Counted from the stretch's first letter, positions 1-8,835 are shown. The stretch: DNA of 64,000 nucleotides from an uncultured Prevotella sp. (GCA_900771975.1 CAAGPV010000035.1:1-64000), one strand, 5' to 3'. Translations and numbers: made by a program. The notes: a model not told the origin generated them from the letters alone.

Positions 1-1035
1 ATGCCACGTGATATGCTTGGTGATGCCGCAACGCTTGGCGACGGCACGGATACCGGCAAGGCACGTGTTATAATGCGGAACGGGAAATATCCTGCCGTCC
101 CCGCACAGTCCCCGGTATTTGCCGATTATGCGGTTGGCGATGTCGAGCAGGCGGATGTTGGACACCACGCCCGTTTTCTGGCGGTTGATGTTTATCCACT
201 CGTGTTCGTCGAAGTAGGTGCGGATATTCTCTTCCGTAAGGTTGCGCATATCCGCGAACGACAGCCCCGTGAAGGCGCAGAACAGGTAGAGGTCGCGGTA
301 CAATTCCTGTTTGGCGTTTTTCAGTTTCCCCTCCATCAGCAGGCGGATCTCATCTTTGGTCAGGAAACTGCGTGTTGTTTCCTCCTTCTTGATTTCATAC
401 TCGCGGAACGGGTCGCGCGTCAGCCACTCGTTGTTGATGGCGATGAATACCATCGTCCGTAACGGGCAGACGTACAGCCACACGGTATTGGTGCAGCAGT
501 GCTTGTCCGTGCGCAGGAACATCTCGAAGTCGGAGATGAAAGCCGGGGTAAGCTCTTTTAGGGCGATGTCCTTCACATGGTAGCGGATGTCGAGGAACTC
601 TTGCATGTGCTTGTAAACGGTGCGGTACTTCAGCAGCGTGCCTTTGGCTTTCATGCCTGCCTCCACCTGCTTCTCGTAGTCCTCGTTGTGCTGGCGGAAC
701 ACCTGCATCAGCGTGTGGTAGCGGTGTTCCAGTCCGAGAAAGGCGTTCTTCACCTTCTCCGCCGTGACGAAGTTGTCACGCTCCATGATTTCCTGATAAT
801 GCCTGTTGATGCGTACCCGCATCTTGTCAAGCATACGGTTCGTTTCGAGTGCCGCCGTGCTTCTGCCCGTGACACGTCCACCTTTGGTGTCCCACAGTTT
901 CGGATCGACAGTCAGTTTGCAGCTGAACTGTGTCTGGCTGCCGTCCACCGTGATGCGTCCCATGACGGGAACTGTCCCGTCCTTTTTCACTACCTGACGC
1001 TTGAGGTAGTAGATTACTGAAAATGTACTCTTCAT
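1..1035 (-). CDS. IntDOT-like tyrosine recombinase (integrase), 3' end outside window
   Basis: Site-specific integrase of a CTnDOT-family conjugative element, reading leftward from an ATG at 1035. There is no stop before the window edge; 345 codons are present, and the family is about 410 aa. The N-terminal part (about 1-90) fits the arm-binding domain and 100-215 the SAM-like core-binding domain. The catalytic domain follows with R285-Q-K287 and ends at H345 of box II (HITWH). The first catalytic arginine is replaced by serine in TGLSFAD (S259). From memory, IntDOT uses S259, K287, H345, R348, H371 and Y381, so the numbering is collinear. The missing piece should hold R348, H371 and Y381. 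GC content is clearly higher than in the chromosomal genes from 1407 on, which fits transfer. Confidence 0.93.
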   Translation of the reverse strand, partial: MKSTFSVIYYLKRQVVKKDGTVPVMGRITVDGSQTQFSCKLTVDPKLWDTKGGRVTGRSTAALETNRMLDKMRVRINRHYQEIMERDNFVTAEKVKNAFLGLEHRYHTLMQVFRQHNEDYEKQVEAGMKAKGTLLKYRTVYKHMQEFLDIRYHVKDIALKELTPAFISDFEMFLRTDKHCCTNTVWLYVCPLRTMVFIAINNEWLTRDPFREYEIKKEETTRSFLTKDEIRLLMEGKLKNAKQELYRDLYLFCAFTGLSFADMRNLTEENIRTYFDEHEWININRQKTGVVSNIRLLDIANRIIGKYRGLCGDGRIFPVPHYNTCLAGIRAVAKRCGITKHITWH

Positions 1036-1364
1036 TGTCCTTAATTTTTGGGTTTCAAAATTAGTTGGTGAAGAGTCCGGTGTTGGTACGCAAAACGGGG
1101 AGGAACGGCGCAATCTTTTTCCGTAACCTGATTTTTCGCATGAGTTATGGATAACTCACTATTCCTTAGAGCCTTGTTTCGCTATTCGTACCCGTTTGTC
1201 GCATTTTCGGGCATGGTTACGAACAAGTAACGTAGCGGCGTCAGGATTTGGCTTCGGCAGGGATTGTAATGGCTTCACGGATTATCGCCACTTCAACCAA
1301 AACCCTTGTAACTCAATTCTATCACTATATCTTTCCGCATTTCACTTTTTTGTAGTAACTTTGC
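1036..1364. mobile_element. End of the conjugative element with att-like core
   Basis: Non-coding stretch between the integrase start and the first chromosomal gene. It contains inverted repeats: GAGTTAT/ATAACTC near 1142-1158, GTTAC/GTAAC near 1217-1233, and TTCGTA...TACGAA around 1187-1224. These could be integrase or excisionase binding sites. At 1355-1364 stands GTAACTTTGC, an exact match to GTANNTTTGC, which I recall as the 10-bp core shared by CTnDOT attachment sites. The chromosome/element junction is therefore probably at or just left of 1364, but without the other end or an empty site it cannot be fixed. The same ten bases also make a promoter -7 box for the gene at 1407. Confidence 0.55.
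1332..1363 (+). promoter_or_regulatory. Promoter of the 1407 lipoprotein gene, at the element junction
   Basis: TTTC (1332-1335), 20-bp spacer, TAACTTTG (1356-1363): a near-consensus Bacteroidetes sigma-70 promoter. It ends 43 bp before the ATG at 1407. The -7 box lies inside the att-like core, so the -33 half may be supplied by the element. Confidence 0.6.
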
Positions 1365-1406
1365 ATGAGTTAAAGAACATAAAAGACCATTTTAAAACAT
1401 ACAATC

Positions 1407-2438
1407 ATGAAGCTGACAAATTTACTTACGACCTCAATAGCCCTATCGGGAATTATTGTTTGTACGTCATGCAGTGCCCTTTTAGCCACAGGAAGCACAT
1501 CTAGCGGTTCTGTCTACACCTCGGACGGTTACGATTATGGCTATGGTTATGGAACAGGATACACTTATGGTAATCATGAAGGTAGTTATGGTTATAGCAA
1601 TTATGCGACACCTCGCGCCTTCAGTTACGACCAAGCACGCCAACAAGCCTTGTTCCTTTCTGACAAGATGGCTTACGAATTAGGTCTGACCGATGCTCAA
1701 TATGTAGCCGTTTATGAGATAAATCTCGATTATCTCATGAGCATTGACAACCCCGATAACCTCTATAGCAGCTATTGGAGCAGAAGAAACAGCGACTTGT
1801 TCTATGTTCTTGATCCACGACAGTACAACGACTTTATAAGTGCCGACTACTTCTATCGTCCTCTCTATTATTATAACAACACATGGACATGGCGTATATA
1901 CACCCGTTACGACAACCCAAGGTACTTCTACCGCCAACGTCCAAATGTATATGACAGTTATCACGGAGGGCACAACCGCCCTGAAAATAGCTATTACGCT
2001 GGTCGTTTCGGAGTTAGAAATGGACAACCTCCCGTTGTAAACAACCACAACAATGGGCCAAGACCTAGCGGTACGGGCAACAACAACCATGTTACCCCAC
2101 AACAGGGAAACAACCAACACGGTTCTTTCGGAAATGGAACACGTCAGCCCACTTCAACTACACCAAATCCACGGCCGAACAATCCCAACATTGTCCAACC
2201 ACAGAACCGGCCTCAAACGCAACCGTCAAGACCTGCCATAACGCGGCCTCAAACAAGCACTCCCGCCCAAAAGATGCAAACTCCCGTTTCAACGGAACGA
2301 ACATCACCAGCATTTGGAGGCTCTTCCGTCAACAGACAAACAGAAGTAAAACCTCAAAACGCACCACAACGTTCAGTCAACACAAACACCCCTTCGACAT
2401 CAGGGAACTCAAGTGCCCATTTTGGCGGACATAGATAA
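1407..2438 (+). CDS. Tyr-rich lipoprotein with low-complexity tail, function unknown
   Basis: Predicted lipoprotein of 343 aa. An N-terminal hydrophobic segment is followed by a lipobox-like VCTSC near residue 22. Residues 30-70 are rich in Tyr, Gly and Ser with YGYG-type repeats. Residues 70-190 look like a compact alpha/beta domain; DQARQQALFLSDKMAYELGLTDAQ resembles the heptad-like helix of small Bacteroidetes stress or sensor proteins, but I assign no family. From about 195 to the end the chain is disordered, rich in Asn, Pro, Gln and Thr. The gene is first beside the integrated element, has its own promoter, and ends at a strong hairpin. The role at the cell envelope is inferred only from the lipobox. 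Confidence 0.8.
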   Translation: MKLTNLLTTSIALSGIIVCTSCSALLATGSTSSGSVYTSDGYDYGYGYGTGYTYGNHEGSYGYSNYATPRAFSYDQARQQALFLSDKMAYELGLTDAQYVAVYEINLDYLMSIDNPDNLYSSYWSRRNSDLFYVLDPRQYNDFISADYFYRPLYYYNNTWTWRIYTRYDNPRYFYRQRPNVYDSYHGGHNRPENSYYAGRFGVRNGQPPVVNNHNNGPRPSGTGNNNHVTPQQGNNQHGSFGNGTRQPTSTTPNPRPNNPNIVQPQNRPQTQPSRPAITRPQTSTPAQKMQTPVSTERTSPAFGGSSVNRQTEVKPQNAPQRSVNTNTPSTSGNSSAHFGGHR

Positions 2439-2461
2439 TATTACTTTTTTACAAAAATGAA

Positions 2462-2499
2462 AATCCCCATAAGTCTTTAACGCAAAACTTATGGGGATT
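2462..2499. terminator. Bidirectional hairpin terminator
   Basis: Perfect 13-bp stem (2462-2474 with 2487-2499) and a 12-nt loop, flanked by A/T runs on both sides. It lies between the convergent lipoprotein gene (plus) and AraC gene (minus), so it can serve both. Confidence 0.8.
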
Positions 2500-2546
2500 A
2501 ATATATTGGTGTTCCCTATTTTTCCGTTAGGTACAACCATTTCAAC

Positions 2547-3416
2547 TCATCGTTCTCCCAAGATGTACTTACGGTAACTTTTAGGGCTTATATGAAACTT
2601 TGCCTTCACATAACGGCTAAAATAGGACAGGGAAGTGAAGTTGAGTGCATCCGAAACCTCTTGAACCGACTTGCTCGTATCCATTAGCAAACAAGAAACT
2701 TCTACTGTAGTAAAGAAATCTATCCAATAAGAAGCCGGATGACCTGTAACCTTCATACTCACCTCAGACAAATACTTTGAAGAAATGCATAATTCGGCAG
2801 CATAAAAATTAACTTCCCTCTGTTTACGGTAATAACCTTTTTCCAACAGACAAATGAATTTGTAAAACAGCTGAAGGGTTTGGCTCATTCCTCTAAGAGG
2901 CTCTTTCTGGTTACGTGCAAAGATGTCATAATGATCCAAAATGAATGTTTGAACGGCACTTTGCAACACTTCATAATAGAATTTGTGTGAGGTATTTTCG
3001 AAACGAGCCTTTATGGCTAAAGCAACATTTAGGCATAAATCCCGTTCTTTCCGTGTCATTTCAAGAACTGGATTTTGCATTTGTGCCAACAATAAACGCA
3101 TTCCAAACTGAGGACTCGGAAGCATCATTTTTATCAATCTGTCTGAGAAATATACAGATTTTACTTGTAAATCACTACTGGCTTGAACGTTTTCTATAAA
3201 CTGATGAGCCATTAGCAACACTTCTTCTGTAGGATGAATAGTATATTTTTTCCCCATCACAACAAACGAGAGAGAGCCTTTCATGCAGAAAACATGCTTT
3301 ATGGCATAGGAATACTCATTCTTATTGATGTCAAGATAGTTGTCAGAAAAAACTATATCTGTTTCTTCTATTAGATGTTTGCTTTTTTCCTTAACTAATT
3401 TTTCTTTACCGCTCAT
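2547..3416 (-). CDS. AraC-family transcriptional regulator
   Basis: 289-aa regulator. The N-terminal half (about 20-170) is a cupin-like sensor (SYAIKHVFCMKGSLSFVV, then TIHPTEEVLLM). The C-terminal ~100 residues are the double helix-turn-helix of AraC proteins: first helix pair around YAAELCISSKYLSEVS, second around VQEVSDALNFTSLSYFSRY, ending with FHISPKSYRK. In this family the N-terminal domain usually binds a small ligand and the HTH binds promoter repeats. No ligand can be read from the sequence. It stands alone, convergent with the lipoprotein gene, so its targets are unknown. A promoter in the near-consensus form lies just upstream. Confidence 0.93.
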   Translation of the reverse strand: MSGKEKLVKEKSKHLIEETDIVFSDNYLDINKNEYSYAIKHVFCMKGSLSFVVMGKKYTIHPTEEVLLMAHQFIENVQASSDLQVKSVYFSDRLIKMMLPSPQFGMRLLLAQMQNPVLEMTRKERDLCLNVALAIKARFENTSHKFYYEVLQSAVQTFILDHYDIFARNQKEPLRGMSQTLQLFYKFICLLEKGYYRKQREVNFYAAELCISSKYLSEVSMKVTGHPASYWIDFFTTVEVSCLLMDTSKSVQEVSDALNFTSLSYFSRYVKAKFHISPKSYRKYILGER

Positions 3417-3457
3417 TTAATCTATATAATAATTTAGGAGTGTTTCCGTTTACTTTG

Positions 3458-3489
3458 CAAATATAACCATTCTTAAATTGTCTTGCAAG
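3458..3489 (-). promoter_or_regulatory. Promoter of the AraC-family gene
   Basis: On the minus strand: CTTG (3489-3486), 20-bp spacer, TATATTTG (3465-3458). The -7 box fits TAnnTTTG and the -33 box differs from TTTG by one base. It lies about 42 bp upstream of the ATG. Confidence 0.6.
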
Positions 3490-3554
3490 AAAATTTAGGA
3501 AAACTGTGCAAAAAAATCAGAATATCAGAAAAGACTTATTCTTTCAGATTCTTT

Positions 3555-3562
3555 TATCTTTG
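3555..3562 (+). promoter_or_regulatory. Promoter -7 box for the 3644 lipoprotein gene
   Basis: TATCTTTG fits the TAnnTTTG consensus, 81 bp upstream of the ATG at 3644. I see no clear TTTG at the expected -33 distance. Confidence 0.45.
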
Positions 3563-3643
3563 TATTAATGAAAGAATGGGCTATACAGTAGTTTATAAAT
3601 AAAACTGCTTTGGCCATGTTTTTCTTTAACACAACTGTCAGAT

Positions 3644-4060
3644 ATGAACCAACTATCCATTTACCCATTTGTTTTGGCGTTAACAACTTTTTGCTTCTTT
3701 TCATGCGGAAAGAAAGCCACAATCAAAGAACCCGTGGTAGCCACAAGACCTATTCCACTAATTGAGCAAACCGATTCCTCTAAACCAAAGTCTGAAGTGC
3801 CAGACACCATGCCTGGTCAAAGACATGTAGTAGCTTCAAGTCAATGCTTTGGGTCAAGTCAAGCTGAAGGATTGGAACTTTTGCCAAGATCTATCTCCGA
3901 GGCAAAGCGTGACACCTCTTTATTACGTAGGCTCAACGAAAGAGACATTTTCATAATTGAGCCCGGCGAAAAAGGATTTATCATCGCCGAGCAACCCAAC
4001 AAAGTACAAGTCCGCTTTCCCGACAAAATCGTGTGGGTGATGAAATCAAACGTTATATAA
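3644..4060 (+). CDS. Small lipoprotein, function unknown
   Basis: 138-aa predicted lipoprotein: signal peptide of about 20 residues with lipobox FFSCGKK, then a polar linker rich in Lys, Pro and Thr. The C-terminal ~45 residues (RDIFIIEPGEKGFIIAEQP onwards) alternate hydrophobic and charged residues like a small beta domain that could be SH3-like; this is weak. It is convergent with kdsB, only 19 bp from that gene's stop, with no obvious terminator between. I do not recognise the family. Confidence 0.72.
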   Translation: MNQLSIYPFVLALTTFCFFSCGKKATIKEPVVATRPIPLIEQTDSSKPKSEVPDTMPGQRHVVASSQCFGSSQAEGLELLPRSISEAKRDTSLLRRLNERDIFIIEPGEKGFIIAEQPNKVQVRFPDKIVWVMKSNVI

Positions 4061-4079
4061 CGTTCTGCGAAACGGAAAA

Positions 4080-4823
4080 TTATTGTAGGTTTTGCAAAAA
4101 CGCTTCAGCACGTTGCAAATCTTCTGGCGTATCAATTCCTACCGTTTCAACATTTGTCAACCCCACTTTTATCTTGTAGCCATTCTGTAACCAGCGTAAT
4201 TGTTCTAGGCTCTCGGCAAGTTCTAAAGGCGACTGAGGTAGTTTTGTAATCTCTTGCAACACATCAGTTCGATAAGCATAAAGCCCTATATGCTTCAAGA
4301 AAGAAAAACTATTCAGCCAACATTTTTGTTCTTTTCCACGAACAAACGGTATAACGGAACGTGAGAAATACAATGCATAGCCGTTTAAGTCAGTCACAAT
4401 TTTGGGAGAATTTGGATTGGCAACCGACTCCATATTCTCAAATGGTTTCCCCAAGGTGGCGATTTGGGTTGTTTCTTGTTCAAAACATTGCATCACCGTT
4501 TCAATTTGAGAAGCTTGGACAAACGGCTCATCTCCCTGAATGTTGATTACCACATCGGCTTTCACCTGCAATTTTTCAAAAGCTTCTTCTATACGGTCTG
4601 TTCCGCTTTTTTGGTCAGATCTTGTCATAATCGCATGACCACCAAAGTTTTCAACTGCATCAAATATACGCTTGTCGTCTGTTGCAACAAACACATCATT
4701 CAATACTTTAGCAACTTGTTCCACCACTCTCTGTATCACTAATTTACCACCAAGCATAGCCAAAGGCTTCCCCGGGAAACGCGAAGAAGAATAGCGCGCA
4801 GGTATAATTGCTATAAATTTCAT
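4080..4823 (-). CDS. kdsB: 3-deoxy-manno-octulosonate cytidylyltransferase (CMP-Kdo synthetase)
   Basis: Activates Kdo: CTP + Kdo gives CMP-Kdo + PPi, the cytosolic step before Kdo is transferred to lipid A. The 247 aa is normal for the family. The N-terminus IIPARYSSSRFPGKPL is the CTP-binding signature. VINIQGDEPFV carries the Asp of the Mg2+ site, and ATDD and GTDRIEEA are also KdsB-like. Other steps of the same pathway are in the window but far away: kdsA and kdsD at 59.4-61.1 kb. The gene is monocistronic with a consensus promoter directly upstream. Confidence 0.96.
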   Translation of the reverse strand: MKFIAIIPARYSSSRFPGKPLAMLGGKLVIQRVVEQVAKVLNDVFVATDDKRIFDAVENFGGHAIMTRSDQKSGTDRIEEAFEKLQVKADVVINIQGDEPFVQASQIETVMQCFEQETTQIATLGKPFENMESVANPNSPKIVTDLNGYALYFSRSVIPFVRGKEQKCWLNSFSFLKHIGLYAYRTDVLQEITKLPQSPLELAESLEQLRWLQNGYKIKVGLTNVETVGIDTPEDLQRAEAFLQNLQ

Positions 4824-4847
4824 ATCAGTTTTTATCTTAATTTATTG

Positions 4848-4878
4848 CAAAGATACTTCAACTTGATCAAAGGACAAA
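4848..4878 (-). promoter_or_regulatory. Promoter of kdsB
   Basis: Minus strand TTTG (4878-4875), 19-bp spacer, TATCTTTG (4855-4848): a full match to the Bacteroidetes consensus, 25 bp upstream of the ATG. Confidence 0.75.
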
Positions 4879-5101
4879 ATGTTCTCTTTTCTTTTTTCTT
4901 CGGTCTCATTTCCCTATACCCTGCATTTTACCTTCTAAAAGTGGCCTTTTTAGGAGCCAATAGACGGGGTTTTACACACCAAAACCGTGCATTTTGGAAC
5001 CCAATTTATAAGTTGCTGACTACCAATTGCTTAGCAATAGACAAATAAGAGGTGAAAAATCGCCTCAATTTGCAAAGTTATTTAAAAGTTCTAAAAAGGA
5101 T
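4879..5101. other. Divergent intergenic region, no gene seen
   Basis: Together with the two promoters beside it this is the 337-bp gap between kdsB and the MORN gene. It contains C+T-rich stretches and a 67-codon open frame (4845-5048) with no start context or recognisable product. I see no RNA gene or stable hairpin here. Confidence 0.5.
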
Positions 5102-5132
5102 TTTGGTATACGAATTGTTTTTGCTAACTTTG
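5102..5132 (+). promoter_or_regulatory. Promoter of the MORN-glgB operon
   Basis: TTTG (5102-5105), 19-bp spacer, TAACTTTG (5125-5132): perfect Bacteroidetes promoter, 28 bp before the GTG start at 5161. Confidence 0.78.
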
Positions 5133-5160
5133 ACGAAATAACTTAAAGACGATTACATCT

Positions 5161-6276
5161 GTGAAGCATTATATACTAATAACAACTTTACTACTTTCCT
5201 CTATGACAATAAAGGCACAGAGTGAAATACAAGTCGGGAGCGTTGTTACCAAGGATGGCGGAAACTATAAAGGGCAAATCTTTCGTGGAAAGCCAAATGG
5301 ACATGGTGTAACCACTTATAAAAACGGAGACAAATACGAAGGTGACTATCTGAAAGGACAACGCGAAGGGAATGGAACCTACACCTTTTCAGACGGAGAA
5401 AAGTATGTGGGGCAATGGTTTCGTGGTCAGCAACACGGTCATGGAGTCTATTGTTTTCTCAACAAAAATAGATATGACGGATTGTGGTATAAAGATTTTC
5501 AGCAAGGCCACGGCATTATGTACTACTACAATGGCGACAAATACGATGGTAACTGGGAGCAAGACAAACGTGAAGGAAAAGGTCGTTACACTTTTTCTTC
5601 TGGCGCCTATTATGACGGAGAATGGAAAAATGACGCCAAAAACGGAAAGGGCACTTTCGATTGGGGGGATGGCTCCTCCTATACAGGCGACTTTGTGGAC
5701 AACATGCGACATGGCCAAGGCACGTACCACTATGCCAACAACGAAGAATATATCGGCGATTGGGCGCATGACATGCAAAACGGACAAGGAATATATAAAT
5801 TTTCGAACGGCGATACGTACGAAGGCTCATATGTAGACGGACAACGAACTGGTCAGGGAATCTTTTCCTACAAAAACGGCGACAAATATTCTGGACATTT
5901 CCTGAATGGAGAAAGAAACGGTTTTGGCACTATGACATGGGCAAACGGTGATATCTATGTGGGCTATTGGGAACACGATAAGCAAAACGGAGAAGGAAAA
6001 CTCACCAAGAAGAACGGTGACTTATATAACGGGCAGTTTAAAGACGGGCTGATAGAAGGGCTAGTCATCATCCATTACAGTGACGGCGCAAAGTTTAAAG
6101 GAGCATATCACAAAGGAGAACGTAACGGAGATGCCATTGAGCAGACATCAGACGGCCTACGCTTTGAGGGTAGTTACCGCAATGATGAACGTGACGGTAA
6201 GTTTGTCGAACGTAACAGAAATGGAGAAATTACCGCCAAAGGATATTACGACCGAGGAATAAGACACGAACAATAA
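5161..6276 (+). CDS. Exported MORN-repeat protein (14 repeats)
   Basis: 371 aa, GTG start. The GTG is chosen because it yields a normal signal peptide (MKHYILITTLLLSSMTIKAQ, cut after KAQ); the next Met lies inside it. From about residue 36 to 357 the protein is almost only MORN repeats of 23 residues (pattern x-Y-x-G-x-(W/F)-x...G-x-G-x-(Y/F)...NGD). I count 14, from NYKG to RFEG, with a degenerate last piece. MORN repeats form extended beta-hairpin arrays that often bind lipid or act as scaffolds. In bacteria the role is mostly unknown. First gene of a run with a YhcH protein, glgB and two more genes, spaced 23-25 bp or less. Confidence 0.92.
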   Translation: MKHYILITTLLLSSMTIKAQSEIQVGSVVTKDGGNYKGQIFRGKPNGHGVTTYKNGDKYEGDYLKGQREGNGTYTFSDGEKYVGQWFRGQQHGHGVYCFLNKNRYDGLWYKDFQQGHGIMYYYNGDKYDGNWEQDKREGKGRYTFSSGAYYDGEWKNDAKNGKGTFDWGDGSSYTGDFVDNMRHGQGTYHYANNEEYIGDWAHDMQNGQGIYKFSNGDTYEGSYVDGQRTGQGIFSYKNGDKYSGHFLNGERNGFGTMTWANGDIYVGYWEHDKQNGEGKLTKKNGDLYNGQFKDGLIEGLVIIHYSDGAKFKGAYHKGERNGDAIEQTSDGLRFEGSYRNDERDGKFVERNRNGEITAKGYYDRGIRHEQ

Positions 6277-6299
6277 CAATCTCTAAATACATAAATATT

Positions 6300-6743
6300 A
6301 TGATTATAGACACCTTAGAACATTTAGAGCAATACACGAGTATCAACCCGTTGTTTGCTGATGTTGTGGAATTTATCAAAAAAAATGATTTGTCTTCATT
6401 AGCTGATGGGAAACATTTCATAAAGGATAAGGACCTTTTTGTTAACATTACAACGGCAACAGGAAAGAGCAAAGAGGATGCTACCTACGAAACCCACAGG
6501 CGAATGATTGACATACAGATACCGTTATCTGCCCCTGAGACCTATGGCTATCTGCCTTTAGGGAAATTGCCTCTCAGCGAATACAATGAAACCAAAGACG
6601 TCAGCAAATACCCTGGATTTGTTGGCGGAAGCTATATCACTTGTCAGCCTGGACAATTTGCCATTTTCTTCCCCCAAGACGGACATCAACCATGCATAGG
6701 AGAAGGAGAAATCCATAAGGCAATCTTCAAAGTCAAAGCTTAG
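6300..6743 (+). CDS. YhcH/YjgK/YiaL family protein
   Basis: 147-aa cupin-like protein (DUF386 family). Family features seen: MIIDTLEHLEQY at the start, HRRMIDIQIPLSAPE in the middle (conserved H and D/Q of the metal site), and FAIFFPQDGHQPCIGEG with its conserved P-x-D-x-H-x-P near the C-terminus. Relatives include NanQ, which acts on N-acetylneuraminate anomers, and proteins in sugar-utilisation operons. The substrate here is not evident; its place between the MORN gene and glgB suggests carbohydrate metabolism only in a general way. Confidence 0.92.
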   Translation: MIIDTLEHLEQYTSINPLFADVVEFIKKNDLSSLADGKHFIKDKDLFVNITTATGKSKEDATYETHRRMIDIQIPLSAPETYGYLPLGKLPLSEYNETKDVSKYPGFVGGSYITCQPGQFAIFFPQDGHQPCIGEGEIHKAIFKVKA

Positions 6744-6768
6744 TTTTGCATTAAACACATTTAGCAAT

Positions 6769-8835
6769 ATGGCAACAGAAAACATACAGAATAATAAGAA
6801 AGCTTCCCCAAAAAGAGCTAAAAAGCCTCAACACATAGGTCTTGTTAAAAACGATGCTTATCTTGAACCTTTTGAAGATGCCATAAAAGGACGGCACAAC
6901 CATGCTGCTTGGAAGATATCCCAACTTACCAAAAATGGGAAGTTAACCCTCTCCGACTTTGCCTCTGGCTATGACTATTATGGCCTACATAAACTTTCCC
7001 GCGGATGGGTTTTCCGCGAGTGGGCACCTAATGCTACCGATATCTATTTGGTGGGAGATTTCAACAACTGGCAGGAAAACGAGAAATACCGCTGCAAACG
7101 CATTGAAGGAACCGGAAATTGGGAATTAAAGCTCTCTGAGAAAGCCATCCAACATGGCCAGCTTTACAAAATGCACGTTCGTTGGAACGGCGGAGAAGGA
7201 GAGCGCATCCCTGCATGGGCGCAAAGGGTGGTACAGGACGAAAACACTAAAATCTTTTCCGCCCAAGTTTGGAATCCTCAGCAACCGTATGTATGGAAGC
7301 GTAAAACATTCCGTGCTAAGCGCGATCCGCTATTGATATATGAATGCCATATCGGTATGGGAGAAGATGCAGAAAAGGTAGGTACTTATACCGAATTTAA
7401 AGAAAATGTTCTCCCTCGTGTGGTAAGAGACGGATACAATGCCATTCAAATAATGGCTATTCAAGAGCATCCTTACTATGGCTCGTTTGGCTATCACGTA
7501 AGCAGTTTTTTTGCTCCAAGTTCGCGTTTCGGCACACCAGAAGAGCTCAAAGCGCTCATTGACGAGGCCCACAGGAAAGGAATAGCCGTCATCATGGACA
7601 TTGTACATTCTCATGCCGTAAAAAATGAAGTGGAAGGACTGGGCAATTTGGCTGGTGACCCAAACCAATACTTCTATCCTGGAGACAGACACGAACATCC
7701 AGCCTGGGACTCTCTATGTTTTGATTATGGAAAAGACGATGTTGTTCATTTTCTGCTTTCCAACTGTAAATATTGGCTAAAGGAATTTCATTTTGACGGT
7801 TTCCGGTTTGACGGCGTAACTTCGATGTTGTATTACAGTCACGGACTTGGTGAAGCTTTCTGTGGCTATGGAGACTATTTTAACGGTCATGAAGACGACA
7901 ATGCCATTTGTTACTTGACTATGGCCAATAAATTGATACACGAGGTAAACCCCTATGCCATTACAATAGCCGAAGAGGTGAGCGGAATGCCGGGGCTTGC
8001 AGCCAAATATGAAGACGGAGGTTATGGCTTCGACTACCGTATGGCCATGAACATTCCAGACTTTTGGATAAAGACCATAAAAGAGCTGAAAGACGAGGAC
8101 TGGAAACCTTCAAGCATTTTTTGGGAAGTAAAGAACCGGAGAGCCGATGAAAAGACCATCTCTTACTGCGAAAGTCACGATCAGGCATTAGTAGGTGACA
8201 AGACTCTTATCTTCCGCCTGATAGATGCCGACATGTATTGGCATTTCAAGAAAGGCGATGAAAACGAAACGGTTCATCGCGGTATAGCCCTTCATAAAAT
8301 GATTCGTCTGGTGACAGCTGCAGCCATTAATGGTGGTTACCTTAACTTTATGGGTAACGAATTTGGCCATCCCGAATGGATTGATTTCCCTCGTGAAGGC
8401 AATGGATGGAGTTATAAGTATGCAAGAAGACAATGGAATTTGGTTGACAACAAAGACCTTTGCTACCATTACTTAGGAGATTTTGACAGAGAGATGCTAC
8501 GAGTAATTACCAGTGAGAAGGGATTTAACAAGACCCCTGTACAAGAAATTTGGCACAATGATAGCGACCAAATATTGGCTTTTATGCGCGGAGACCTGAT
8601 ATTTGTCTTCAATTTCTCTCCGACACGGTCATTCGCCGATTATGGATTTCTTGTACCGACAGGCTCATATAATGTTGTTCTCAATACCGATGCCCGAATT
8701 TTCGGAGGCAATGGTTTGGCAGACGATACCGTAACCCACCTTACCAATTATGACCCATTATATTCAAAAGAGAACAAAGAATGGCTGAAACTGTATATTC
8801 CAGCACGCTCAGCTGTAGTCTTAAAAAAGAATTAA
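6769..8835 (+). CDS. glgB: 1,4-alpha-glucan branching enzyme
   Basis: Introduces alpha-1,6 branches into glycogen by cutting and transferring alpha-1,4 glucan chains. 688 aa. It has a CBM48-like N-terminal domain (about 60-180, with WAPNATDIYLVGDFNNW) and a GH13 catalytic barrel. Conserved regions: VIMDIVHSHA (274-283), GFRFDGVTSM with nucleophile D348, AEEVSGMPG with acid/base E402, and ESHDQALVGD holding the third catalytic Asp. The lack of a bacterial-type long N-terminus, the ~690-residue size and the motif AEEVSGMPG match the GH13_8 group that includes eukaryotic enzymes; Bacteroidetes often carry this type. No glgA or glgP is in the window. An N-terminal Lys-rich tail (1-25) is probably unstructured. 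Confidence 0.96.
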   Translation: MATENIQNNKKASPKRAKKPQHIGLVKNDAYLEPFEDAIKGRHNHAAWKISQLTKNGKLTLSDFASGYDYYGLHKLSRGWVFREWAPNATDIYLVGDFNNWQENEKYRCKRIEGTGNWELKLSEKAIQHGQLYKMHVRWNGGEGERIPAWAQRVVQDENTKIFSAQVWNPQQPYVWKRKTFRAKRDPLLIYECHIGMGEDAEKVGTYTEFKENVLPRVVRDGYNAIQIMAIQEHPYYGSFGYHVSSFFAPSSRFGTPEELKALIDEAHRKGIAVIMDIVHSHAVKNEVEGLGNLAGDPNQYFYPGDRHEHPAWDSLCFDYGKDDVVHFLLSNCKYWLKEFHFDGFRFDGVTSMLYYSHGLGEAFCGYGDYFNGHEDDNAICYLTMANKLIHEVNPYAITIAEEVSGMPGLAAKYEDGGYGFDYRMAMNIPDFWIKTIKELKDEDWKPSSIFWEVKNRRADEKTISYCESHDQALVGDKTLIFRLIDADMYWHFKKGDENETVHRGIALHKMIRLVTAAAINGGYLNFMGNEFGHPEWIDFPREGNGWSYKYARRQWNLVDNKDLCYHYLGDFDREMLRVITSEKGFNKTPVQEIWHNDSDQILAFMRGDLIFVFNFSPTRSFADYGFLVPTGSYNVVLNTDARIFGGNGLADDTVTHLTNYDPLYSKENKEWLKLYIPARSAVVLKKN

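Noticed and set aside
1..1020. Plus-strand open frames over the first kilobase
   Set aside because: They are shadows of the GC-rich integrase on the minus strand, which matches IntDOT residue by residue at the catalytic positions.
4845..5048. 67-codon open frame between kdsB and the MORN gene
   Set aside because: It begins on top of the kdsB promoter, has no start context or family resemblance, and its composition is not gene-like.
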